DNA of 64,000 nt from Rhizobium terricola (lineage in GTDB: Bacteria; Pseudomonadota; Alphaproteobacteria; Rhizobiales; Rhizobiaceae), in contig NZ_JABBGK010000001.1 in the NCBI RefSeq assembly GCF_012927355.1, positions 744,001 through 808,000 of the forward strand. The letters are read 5' to 3'. Shown in pieces: positions 25,671 through 33,968 of this stretch. A model generated the notes under the pieces. The model did no database searches. It saw only the letters and a list, made by a program, of their open reading frames with translations, and was not told the origin of the DNA. How positions within the stretch are numbered: position 1 is the first letter of the stretch; each line of letters starts with the position of its first letter. Position numbers and translations under genes: made by a program.

Positions 25671-28304
25671 TCACACCTTCTCGACAAACCCGTCGAGCAC
25701 GCGCTTTTCGCCGGCGCGGTCGAAGGTGATGGTGAGTTTGTTGCCTTCGATCGCGGAAATGTTGCCGTTGCCGAACTTGATGTGGAAGACGCGGTCGCCG
25801 ACCGAGAAACGCGAGGGTTCCTGGCTTGTCGACCTGGCGACCAGTTCCCCGTCGATGGTCTTTCCACGCGGGCCGCTTTCGCCGTAGCCGATGCGTTCGA
25901 CCGCGTGGCCGGAGCGAGTGCCCCAGTTGTCGCGGGTGGCGTCCGACTTGTTGGCCTGGGCGCGTTTCCAGCCGGGGGTTTCGTAGGAATTGGCGAAGGG
26001 ATCGGCCTTGTCGAAACGGGACTGTCCATAGCCGCCGCGACCGTAGCCGCCATAGGACTGTTCGCTTTCGGCGACCTCCACATGGGTGATCGGCAGTTCG
26101 TCGAGGAAGCGTGACGGCATCGTCGACTGCCAGAGCCCATGGATGCGGCGGTTGGAGACGAACCAGATGTGGCAGCGGCGTTTCGCGCGGGTGATGCCGA
26201 CATAGGCGAGGCGGCGTTCCTCCTCCAGCCCCGAGCGGCCGCCCTCGTCCAGCGCGCGCTGGTGGGGGAAGAGGCCTTCCTCCCAGCCGGGCAGGAAGAC
26301 GGTTTCGAATTCCAGGCCCTTGGCCGAATGCAGCGTCATGATCGACACGGCGTCCATGTCGGCATTCTGTTCGGCATCCATGACCAGCGAGACGTGTTCG
26401 AGGAAGCCGCGCATCGATTCGAAGGCCTCCATCGAGCGGATGAGTTCCTTGAGGTTTTCCAGCCGTCCGGGCGCTTCGGCCGACTTGTCGTTCTTCCACA
26501 TGTCGGTGTAGCCGGATTCCTCGAGGATCTGTTCGGCGAGCTCGATATGCGGAGTCGTTTCAAGCAGTTCCGACCATCGCCTGAAGTATTGAATCACGTC
26601 GAACAGCGCCTTGCGGGCCTTCGGCTTGATCTCGTCGGTCTCGATGAGGTCGCTCGCCGCGGCGAGCATGGGGATGTCGCGGGCGCGGGCATAGTCGTGC
26701 AGCGCGCGGATCGTCGTGTCGCCAAGGCCCCGCTTCGGCGTGTTGACGATGCGCTCGAAGGCGAGGTCGTCGGCCGGCTGGCAGACGAGGCGGAAGTAAG
26801 CCATGGCATCGCGGATTTCGAGGCGCTCGTAGAAGCGCGGGCCGCCGATGACGCGGTAATTGAGGCCAAGCGTGACAAAGCGGTCTTCGAATTCGCGCAT
26901 CTGGAAGGAGGCGCGCACCAGGATCGCCATGTCGTTCAGCGCATGCTTCTTGCCGTCGGCATCGCCGCGCTGCAGCCGCTCGATCTCCTCGCCGACGGCG
27001 CGGGCTTCCTCTTCACTGTCCCAGGCGGCATGGACCACCACCTTCTCGTCGTCGGGATTGACCCGGTCGGTGAACAGCGTCTTGCCGAGGCGGCCCTCGT
27101 TATGGGCGATCAGATGGCCGGCGGCGCCGAGAATGTGTTCGGTCGAGCGATAGTTGCGTTCGAGCTTGATGACCTTGGCGCCGGGAAAGTCCTTTTCGAA
27201 GCGCAGGATGTTGTCCACCTCGGCGCCGCGCCAGCCATAGATCGACTGGTCGTCGTCGCCGACGCAGCAGATGTTGACGAGGCCGTTGATCTCCCCCCTT
27301 GAGGGGGAGATGTCGGCGGAGCCGACAGAGGGGGGTGCACTTGCGCCGGCATTCGAGGGGATACCCCCCTCTGCCCTGCCGGGCATCTCCCCCTCAAGGG
27401 GGGAGATCGGCATGCGGCCCGACCGCTGTGCCAAGAGCCGCAGCCACATGTATTGCGCGGTGTTGGTATCCTGGTATTCGTCGACGAGGATGTATTTGAA
27501 CCGCTGGTGATAGTCCTTCAGGATGTCCGGATTGGCGCGGAACATGCGGATCGGGTGCAGCAGCAGGTCGCCGAAGTCGCAGGCGTTGAGCGATTTCAGG
27601 CGGTTCTGGTAGGCGGCGTAGAGTTCGCGGCCCTTGCCGTTGGCAAAGGCCCGGGCGTCGCCTTCCGGGATCTGCGAGGGATCGAGGCCCTTGTTCTTCC
27701 AGCCGTCGATCATCGCGGCGAACTGCTTGGCCGGCCAGCGCTTGTCGTCGATGCCCTCGGCCTGGATCAACTGCTTGATGAGGCGGATGACGTCGTCGGT
27801 GTCGAGAATGGTGAAATCGGAGCGCAGGCCTACCATTTCGGCATGGCGGCGCAGGATCTTCACGCCGATCGAGTGAAAGGTGCCGAGCCAGGGCATGCCC
27901 TCGACGGCGCCGCCGACGAGCAAGCCGATGCGCTCCTTCATCTCGCGGGCGGCCTTGTTGGTGAAGGTGACGGCGAGGATCTGGCTGGGGAAGGCGCGGC
28001 CGGTCGCGAGAATATGGGCGATGCGGGTGGTGAGAACGCGGGTCTTGCCGGTGCCGGCGCCGGCGAGCACCAGCACCGGGCCGTCCAGCGTTTCGACGGC
28101 TTCGCGCTGTTCCGGGTTGAGGCCGGAGAGATAGTCGGGCACGCGGGCCTGGTCGCGGGCGGCCATGGCGCGCGCGGCGATGCCGAGGCCACCGGGCGCC
28201 GGGGCGGATGACGCAGCATTGCCCCTTGCGGCGCGCTCAGCCGGCTTGCGGGGGGCGGGCTCTTCGTCGTCGAAGAAGGGAATGTCGTCGAAACCGTTAC
28301 TCAT
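25671..28304 (-). CDS. uvrD: ATP-dependent DNA helicase of the UvrD/PcrA family
   Basis: An 877-residue superfamily 1A helicase that unwinds DNA 3' to 5' in repair and replication restart. Visible motifs: LNPEQREAVETLDGPVLVLA, Walker A AGAGTGKT, TFTNKAAREM, DEYQDTN, VGDDDQSIYGWRGA, LERNYRS, TLHSAKGLEF and VGITRAKRR. The C-terminal tail ends in a Tudor-like FSVGDRVFHIKFGNG, which in PcrA contacts RNA polymerase. Between DEYQDTN and VGDDDQSIYGW about 42 residues (298-339) are encoded by two palindromic repeats and are absent from ordinary family members. The ATG at 28304 is preferred over a TTG at 28313. Confidence 0.93.
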   Translation of the reverse strand: MSNGFDDIPFFDDEEPAPRKPAERAARGNAASSAPAPGGLGIAARAMAARDQARVPDYLSGLNPEQREAVETLDGPVLVLAGAGTGKTRVLTTRIAHILATGRAFPSQILAVTFTNKAAREMKERIGLLVGGAVEGMPWLGTFHSIGVKILRRHAEMVGLRSDFTILDTDDVIRLIKQLIQAEGIDDKRWPAKQFAAMIDGWKNKGLDPSQIPEGDARAFANGKGRELYAAYQNRLKSLNACDFGDLLLHPIRMFRANPDILKDYHQRFKYILVDEYQDTNTAQYMWLRLLAQRSGRMPISPLEGEMPGRAEGGIPSNAGASAPPSVGSADISPSRGEINGLVNICCVGDDDQSIYGWRGAEVDNILRFEKDFPGAKVIKLERNYRSTEHILGAAGHLIAHNEGRLGKTLFTDRVNPDDEKVVVHAAWDSEEEARAVGEEIERLQRGDADGKKHALNDMAILVRASFQMREFEDRFVTLGLNYRVIGGPRFYERLEIRDAMAYFRLVCQPADDLAFERIVNTPKRGLGDTTIRALHDYARARDIPMLAAASDLIETDEIKPKARKALFDVIQYFRRWSELLETTPHIELAEQILEESGYTDMWKNDKSAEAPGRLENLKELIRSMEAFESMRGFLEHVSLVMDAEQNADMDAVSIMTLHSAKGLEFETVFLPGWEEGLFPHQRALDEGGRSGLEEERRLAYVGITRAKRRCHIWFVSNRRIHGLWQSTMPSRFLDELPITHVEVAESEQSYGGYGRGGYGQSRFDKADPFANSYETPGWKRAQANKSDATRDNWGTRSGHAVERIGYGESGPRGKTIDGELVARSTSQEPSRFSVGDRVFHIKFGNGNISAIEGNKLTITFDRAGEKRVLDGFVEKV
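27288..27410. repeat. Two inverted palindromic units inserted in frame inside uvrD
   Basis: Units at 27288-27336 and 27362-27410 face each other and have the same two-hairpin structure as the array downstream of the gene. Translated on the minus strand they give PISPLEGEMPGRAEGG and ADISPSRGE-like peptides joined by about nine residues. The reading frame stays open across both. They sit between helicase motifs II and III, at the loop after the LLAQR stretch. Confidence 0.88.
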
Positions 28305-28617
28305 GCGGCTCAATGTAGTGATTCGAGTCCGAAAGGCGAGTCAAGATGTTCTCCTTTCATTCCGACACGGGCGCTATCCGCAGGAAGCTTGCGGGGCGCA
28401 CGGGACGGGACAGCGGAAGTGCTGCGGTCCGCCAAAGGGAGGAACGGCGGCGAAAAGCGGTGCGGGATGACATTTTCGTAATGTTGTTCTTTCCGCCTTG
28501 CCGTTTGTGCCCTGCGGCGAAATATTGCCCGCGATAACGACAGAGATTTTGTCCGAAGCCGTTTGAAGGCCGCGTTTCCTCCCTGACGCGGCCGTCGCGG
28601 CCCTACCGGAGTTTTTC
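28305..28617. other. 313-base divergent region between uvrD and the RND efflux operon
   Basis: No convincing gene is seen; a 63-codon frame at 28346-28537 has no ribosome-binding site or family. An inverted repeat GGCCGCG at 28568-28574 and CGCGGCC at 28587-28593 lies 25 bases before the efflux adaptor start and could be an operator or leader hairpin. Promoters for both directions should be here. Confidence 0.45.
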
Positions 28618-29859
28618 ATGGCATTCTGGAAGCAGTTGACCCTCAGCCTGGCGGCCCTCGTCGCCGGTGTCTTTCTCTGGACCTGGCTGGTGCCGGGGGC
28701 GGACGGCGTGCTGCGCCGGATCGGCGTTCCGGAGGGCATCGTGGCGCTCGTCTCGCCCGCCAAGCCGGAAGGCGCCGCCACCGCCACGAACGGGCAGGGC
28801 GGAAGCCAGCCGCCGGGGCAAGCGCAGGGGCAAGGCCAGACGCAAGGGCAGGGACAGGGCGGCAATCGTCGCGGCGCCGTCCAGGCGCTGGTGGTGGTGC
28901 AGCCGGTTGTGACCGGCACGGTCAACGACCGGCTTTCGGCGCTCGGCACCGGTGACGCGATCCAGTCGGTGACGATCATGCCGCAGGTTTCCGGCACGCT
29001 GTCGCAGATCGCTATCCGCTCCGGCGACCGGATCACCAAGGGCCAGGTGATCGCCCGGCTGGAGAACGAGGAACAGCGGATCGCTCGCGACCAGGCGCAG
29101 GTCGCGCTGAAGAGTGCCGAAGAGAAGAACCAGCTCTACGAGAACCTGAAATCGGCCGCCTCGCGGATCGACGCCTTCGATGCGGCGATCGTGCTCGAGG
29201 GCGCCAAGCTGGCGCTGTCCTCGGCCGAGCTCGAACTGAAACGGCGCGACATCGTATCCCCGATCGACGGGATCGCCGGTATCGTCACGGTCAATCCGGG
29301 CGACAACGTCACCACGGCGACGGCGATCGCGACCGTCGACGACCGCTCCGAACTGCTGGTGGATTTCTGGGTGCCCGAGCGTTTTGCCCCGATCATCGAG
29401 GTGGGCCAGCCGCTGACGGCAACCGCCGTCGCCCGGCCCGGAAAGCTCTATTCCGGCAATGTCGAGGCGGTCGACAACCGCATCGACGAGGCGAGCCGTA
29501 CGCTGCGCATCCGTGCCCGGATCGCCAACGAGAACGACGACCTGCGCGCCGGCATGGCGTTCAACGTGACGATGGCCTTCGAGGGCGAGCGCCATCCGGC
29601 GGTCGATCCGCTGTCCGTGCAGTGGGACAGCAACGGCTCGTTCGTGTGGCGGGTTGCCGGCGGCAAGGCGGAAAAGGTTCCGGTCCGCATCATCCAGCGC
29701 AATCCGGACGCGGTGCTGGTCGAGGCCGATCTCGCCGAGGGCGACCGCGTGGTCACCGAAGGCGTGCAGCGTGTCAGGGCAGGGCGACCGGTCCAGGTGG
29801 TGGGCGACGAGGCGGGTGCCAAGCCCGCCGACGGCGAAAAACCGGTGGCAAGCCGATGA
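28618..29859 (+). CDS. RND efflux periplasmic adaptor (membrane fusion protein)
   Basis: A 413-residue adaptor of the HlyD/AcrA type with one N-terminal membrane segment (about 6-26), a Gly/Gln-rich linker (about 55-85), a barrel-sandwich (lipoyl-like) domain split around a short hairpin (VTIMPQVSGTLSQIAIRSGD and RRDIVSPIDGIAGIV), a beta barrel and a membrane-proximal domain ending LAEGDRVVTEGVQRVRAG. The hairpin is short compared with AcrA. It links the inner-membrane pump to an outer-membrane channel that is not encoded here. Its stop overlaps the pump start as ATGA. Confidence 0.92.
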   Translation: MAFWKQLTLSLAALVAGVFLWTWLVPGADGVLRRIGVPEGIVALVSPAKPEGAATATNGQGGSQPPGQAQGQGQTQGQGQGGNRRGAVQALVVVQPVVTGTVNDRLSALGTGDAIQSVTIMPQVSGTLSQIAIRSGDRITKGQVIARLENEEQRIARDQAQVALKSAEEKNQLYENLKSAASRIDAFDAAIVLEGAKLALSSAELELKRRDIVSPIDGIAGIVTVNPGDNVTTATAIATVDDRSELLVDFWVPERFAPIIEVGQPLTATAVARPGKLYSGNVEAVDNRIDEASRTLRIRARIANENDDLRAGMAFNVTMAFEGERHPAVDPLSVQWDSNGSFVWRVAGGKAEKVPVRIIQRNPDAVLVEADLAEGDRVVTEGVQRVRAGRPVQVVGDEAGAKPADGEKPVASR

Positions 29860-32800
29860 GCGGAATTTCAGAGCAAGAGGGCGAGGTGCTCGCCGACGAA
29901 AAGGACGTGGCGAAGGCCGCCCCCGACGGGCAGACTGGCTTCACGGCTCTCTTCATCCGCCGGCCGATCTTCGCGGCCGTGACCAATGCGCTGATGGTGG
30001 TCGCCGGACTTGCCGCCTTCTACGGCGTCGAAGTGCGCGAACTGCCGGACGTCGACCGGCCGGTGATCACGGTGAGGACCACCTTCGACGGTGCCGCGCC
30101 GCAGACGATCGACCAGCAGCTGACGACCGTGATCGAGGGGGCCGTGGCGCGTGTCGCCGGGCTCAAATCAATGTCCTCGACCTCTTCCTTCGGCAACAGC
30201 CGGGTGACGCTCGAATTCTCCGATGCGACGGACCTCAACGTCGCGGCGAGCGACGTGCGCGATGCGATCTCGCGCGTCTCGAACAGCCTGCCGGACGATG
30301 CCGACGAACCGCGCATCGTGAAAGCCGATTCCGACAGCGACCCGATCATGCGGCTCGCGGTCACCTCCGACCGGATGAATCTCGAAGACCTGACGCTCTT
30401 GGTCGATAACGAGATCTCCGACCGCCTCGCCTCCGTCGACGGGGTGGCGGACATCGAGCTCTATGGCGACCAGGACAAGATCTTCCGGGTCGACGTCGAC
30501 CAGTCGGCGCTGGCGAGCCGCGGGCTGACGGTCGCATCGCTGGCCTCCGCGCTGTCCAACATCGCGTTCGACGTGCCGGCCGGTTCGATCACCAGCTCGA
30601 CGCAGGACATCGTGGTCCGGGCGACCGCCGACCTCAAGACGCCGGAAGACTTTACCCGGCTGATCATCGGGCCGAACGTGCGGCTCGGCGACGTGGCAAC
30701 CGTGACCTTCGGGCCGGACCTTTCCAGCACCGCACTGCGCTCGAACGGCAAGGCCGGCATCGGCCTCGGCATCATCCGGCAGGCGCAATCGAACACGCTG
30801 AGCATTTCGAACGGCGTCAAGGCGATGGTCGAGCGGCTGCAGGCCGAACTGCCGGAGGGGACAGAAATCCGCATCACCAGCGACGACGCGGTGTTCATCC
30901 GCGGTTCGATCGACGAGGTGGTGAATGCGCTGGCGCTCGCCGCGGTGATCGTCATCGGCATCATCTATCTCTTCCTGCGCGACTGGCGCGCCACCATCAT
31001 TCCGGCAGTGACCATGCCGGTGTCGCTGATCGGCACGCTGGCGGCGGTCTACCTGGTCGGGTTCTCCATCAACATCCTGACGCTGCTCGCCATCGTTCTG
31101 GCGACCGGCCTCGTGGTCGACGATGCGATCGTGGTTCTCGAAAACATCGTGCGCCGGCGGGGCCAAGGGCTCGGGCCGCGGGCCGCTGCCGTGCTCGGCA
31201 CCCGCGAGGTGTTCTTCGCCGTCATCGCCACGACGGCGACGCTTGCCGCGGTCTTCATCCCGCTTTCCTTCCTGCCCGGGCAGGTGGGCGGCCTGTTCCG
31301 CGAATTCGGCTTCGTGCTCGCCTTTTCGGTGACGCTGTCGTCGATCGTTGCGCTGACCCTCTGCCCGATGCTCGCCTCGCGGATGCTGACCGCGCACGCG
31401 ATCGAGCACCACAGCGGGCCGCTGGCGCGGTTCGGCGACGCCTTCGCCGCCTTCTATCGCCGCTCGCTCAGCGCCTGCCTCAATGCACCGCTGGTGGTGG
31501 TTTCGATTGCCGTCGCCTTCTCGCTGATCGCACTTGCCGCCTTCTCGCTGATCACCAACGAGCTGACGCCGCGCGAGGACCGTTCGGCGGTCATGGTGCG
31601 CGTCTCGGCGCCCCAGGGGGTCAGCCTCGACTACATGCAGGACCAGATGCGCCGGATCGAGGAGGCCATGCAGCCGCTGCGCGACAGCGGCGAGGTGGCA
31701 AACCTGTTCTCGATCTCCGGCTTCGGCAGCAACAAGAACAGCGGCTTCATGGTCCTGACGCTCGCCCCCTGGGGCGAACGGGAACGCAGCCAGGACCAGA
31801 TCGTGCAGGACGTCAGCCGCATCACGCAGGGCATCCCCGGCGTCAACGCGACTGCCATGCAGCCGAACAGCCTGCGTATCCGCGGCGGCGGCAGCGGCCT
31901 GCAGTTCGCGCTCGTCGGGGCAAGCCACGAGCAGCTGACGGAAGCCGCGATCAAGGTCGTGGCCGATCTTGAAGCCGACGGCAGCTTCGACAATCCGCGG
32001 CTGTCGAACGACATCAGCCAGGCGCAGCTCGGGGTCTCGATCGACCGCGAGCGGGCAGCCGATCTCGGGATCGACATCACCGGTCTTGCCCAGGCGCTCC
32101 AGTCGCTGCTCGACGGGCGCTCGATCGGCGACGTCTTTGTCGACGGCGAGGCCTATCCGGTCAAACTCACCTCGACCACCCGGCCGATCGATGACCCGAC
32201 CGATCTCGAAAACACCTTCCTCAAGACAACCGACGGCAAGACCGTGCCGATGTCGGTGATCGCGCGGCTCGAAGAAAAGGCGGTCGCGCCGTCGCTCGGC
32301 CGCGAACAGCAGCTCGCCGCGGTGCAGATCACGGCCGGGCTCGGGCCGGGGCTTTCGCTCGGTTCGGCGCTGGAAAAGGCGAACGCGATCGCCGGCCCGC
32401 ATCTGCCGGCCGGCGCCCGGCTGCTGCCGCTTGCCGAGGCCGCGACGCTCAACGAGAACAGCAGCGGCATGGGGTCGACCTTCGGTTTTGCGATCGTGAT
32501 CATCTTCCTCGTGCTGGCGGCCCAGTTCGAAAGCGTGCTGTCGTCGATCATCATCATGGCGACCGTGCCGCTCGGCCTTGCCTGCGCGGTCTTCGCGCTG
32601 CTGTTGACCGGCACCAGCCTCAACGTCTACAGCCAGATCGGGCTGGTCATGCTGGTCGGGATCATGGCGAAGAACGGCATCCTGATCGTCGAGTTCGCCA
32701 ACCAATTGCGCGATCGCGGTCAGGGCGTGCGCGAGGCGATCGAGAATGCCGCGAACCTGCGTCTTCGGCCGGTGATGATGACGATGATCGCCACCATTCT

Positions 32801-33023
32801 CGGCGGCGTGCCGCTGGTGCTGGCGCATGGTGCCGGTGCGGAGGCCCGCATCGCGCTCGGCTGGGTGATCGTCGGCGGCCTCGGCTTTGCGACCGTGGTG
32901 ACGCTTTATGTGACGCCGCTCGCCTATCTGGGGCTGGCGCGCTTCGCCAAGCCGCATGCGGACGAAGAGGCGCGGCTGCAGAAGGAAATGGAGGTTGCGG
33001 CGGCCATCGAAGCGGGCGAATAA
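29856..33023 (+). CDS. RND efflux transporter permease (HAE1-like)
   Basis: A 1055-residue inner-membrane proton-driven pump with the twelve-segment, two-fold repeated RND layout. The first segment follows FIRRPIFAAVTNALMV. The transmembrane-4 sequence GLVVDDAIVVLENI supplies the paired Asp of the proton relay. Large periplasmic loops of about 300 residues follow segments 1 and 7. The start overlaps the adaptor stop by four bases, so translation is coupled. The substrate range cannot be predicted; no TetR-type regulator is adjacent. Confidence 0.94.
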   Translation: MSGISEQEGEVLADEKDVAKAAPDGQTGFTALFIRRPIFAAVTNALMVVAGLAAFYGVEVRELPDVDRPVITVRTTFDGAAPQTIDQQLTTVIEGAVARVAGLKSMSSTSSFGNSRVTLEFSDATDLNVAASDVRDAISRVSNSLPDDADEPRIVKADSDSDPIMRLAVTSDRMNLEDLTLLVDNEISDRLASVDGVADIELYGDQDKIFRVDVDQSALASRGLTVASLASALSNIAFDVPAGSITSSTQDIVVRATADLKTPEDFTRLIIGPNVRLGDVATVTFGPDLSSTALRSNGKAGIGLGIIRQAQSNTLSISNGVKAMVERLQAELPEGTEIRITSDDAVFIRGSIDEVVNALALAAVIVIGIIYLFLRDWRATIIPAVTMPVSLIGTLAAVYLVGFSINILTLLAIVLATGLVVDDAIVVLENIVRRRGQGLGPRAAAVLGTREVFFAVIATTATLAAVFIPLSFLPGQVGGLFREFGFVLAFSVTLSSIVALTLCPMLASRMLTAHAIEHHSGPLARFGDAFAAFYRRSLSACLNAPLVVVSIAVAFSLIALAAFSLITNELTPREDRSAVMVRVSAPQGVSLDYMQDQMRRIEEAMQPLRDSGEVANLFSISGFGSNKNSGFMVLTLAPWGERERSQDQIVQDVSRITQGIPGVNATAMQPNSLRIRGGGSGLQFALVGASHEQLTEAAIKVVADLEADGSFDNPRLSNDISQAQLGVSIDRERAADLGIDITGLAQALQSLLDGRSIGDVFVDGEAYPVKLTSTTRPIDDPTDLENTFLKTTDGKTVPMSVIARLEEKAVAPSLGREQQLAAVQITAGLGPGLSLGSALEKANAIAGPHLPAGARLLPLAEAATLNENSSGMGSTFGFAIVIIFLVLAAQFESVLSSIIIMATVPLGLACAVFALLLTGTSLNVYSQIGLVMLVGIMAKNGILIVEFANQLRDRGQGVREAIENAANLRLRPVMMTMIATILGGVPLVLAHGAGAEARIALGWVIVGGLGFATVVTLYVTPLAYLGLARFAKPHADEEARLQKEMEVAAAIEAGE

Positions 33024-33061
33024 TGGCTTGTTCCCGAAGGGGCGAGGCAGGGAGGCGGACG

Positions 33062-33814
33062 ATGACCACGACAAGGCGCGACATCAGGATCGAGATGCCG
33101 GACGGTTCCGCCGAAGCCGGCCTTTTCACCCCGCAGGCCGGGGCGAAGGACAAGCTTCCCGGCGTCATCCTCTACATGGATGCCTTCGGGCCGCGGCCGG
33201 CGCTCGAGGGCATGGCCGCGCGGCTCGCCGCGGAGGGCTATGCCGTGTTGCTGCCCGACCTCTTCTATCGCTTTGCCCCCTATGGCCCCTTCGATGCGCC
33301 CACCGCCTTCAAGGTCGATGCCTCCGCCAAGCAGTTGCGGGCGATGATGACCGGGACGACGCAGGCAATGACCGCGAAGGACGGGGCCGCCTTCATCGCC
33401 ACGCTGGACGAGATCGGCGTCAGGCGATCGATCGGCGTGGTCGGCTACTGCATGGGCGGTGCCCGCGCGCTCAATGCGGCGGCGGCCTATAGCGACCGGA
33501 TTGTCGCGGCGGCGAGCTTTCACGGCGGCAATCTCGCAAGCGACCAGCCGGACAGCCCGCATCTGAAAGCCGGGTCGATCAAGGCAAAGGTGTATGTCGG
33601 CACGGCGGGGCAGGACGGATCTTTCCCGCCGGAGCAGTCGGCCCGCTTCGTCGAGGCCTTCCGCAAGGCGGAGGTCGACTTCGTTCTGGAGAATTATGTC
33701 GGCATGGCACATGGCTGGTGCGTGCCGGATCACAGCGTTTACGACGAGGCCGGGGCCGAGCGGCACTGGCGCCGGCTGACGACGTTCCTGGCCGAAACGC
33801 TGAAGGCCGACTGA
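33062..33814 (+). CDS. Dienelactone hydrolase family protein
   Basis: A 250-residue alpha/beta hydrolase with a cysteine nucleophile: Cys130 in GYCMGGARAL, Asp185 in TAGQDGSF and His217 in MAHGWC form the triad of the dienelactone hydrolase group. Family members open cyclic ester rings such as dienelactone in chloroaromatic breakdown, but most homologues have unknown substrates and no aromatic pathway genes are nearby. The ATG at 33062 follows GGGAGG. The gene starts 38 bases after the efflux pump and may be transcribed with it. Confidence 0.88.
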   Translation: MTTTRRDIRIEMPDGSAEAGLFTPQAGAKDKLPGVILYMDAFGPRPALEGMAARLAAEGYAVLLPDLFYRFAPYGPFDAPTAFKVDASAKQLRAMMTGTTQAMTAKDGAAFIATLDEIGVRRSIGVVGYCMGGARALNAAAAYSDRIVAAASFHGGNLASDQPDSPHLKAGSIKAKVYVGTAGQDGSFPPEQSARFVEAFRKAEVDFVLENYVGMAHGWCVPDHSVYDEAGAERHWRRLTTFLAETLKAD

Positions 33815-33928
33815 GGGGCGGGGGTGCCCGTTGCCATGTCAGGTCTCGTACTGGACAAAGCCCGAACCATATCTCATAGCTTCCACCCGAAGCGGGCCGG
33901 CCGTCAGCCGGGACGCGATTTCGCACGG

Positions 33929-33952
33929 CATTTTGGACTGCATTTTGGACTG
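33929..33952. repeat. Tandem 12-base direct repeat before the FAD oxidoreductase gene
   Basis: CATTTTGGACTG occurs twice without a gap (33929-33940, 33941-33952), followed by CATGGAG just ahead of the start at 33969. It may be a slippage duplication in the 5' leader. Confidence 0.7.
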
Positions 33953-33968
33953 CATGGAGACTGGTTGA

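Noticed and set aside
28346-28537. A 63-codon frame in the uvrD-efflux gap
   Set aside because: It lacks a ribosome-binding site, is rich in Arg and Cys as random GC-rich frames are, and overlaps the expected divergent promoters.
30168-33074. A 968-codon minus-strand frame opposite the RND pump
   Set aside because: Long antisense frames are common over GC-rich genes; this one is His/Arg/Asp-rich with no recognisable domain, and the plus strand encodes an intact RND permease.
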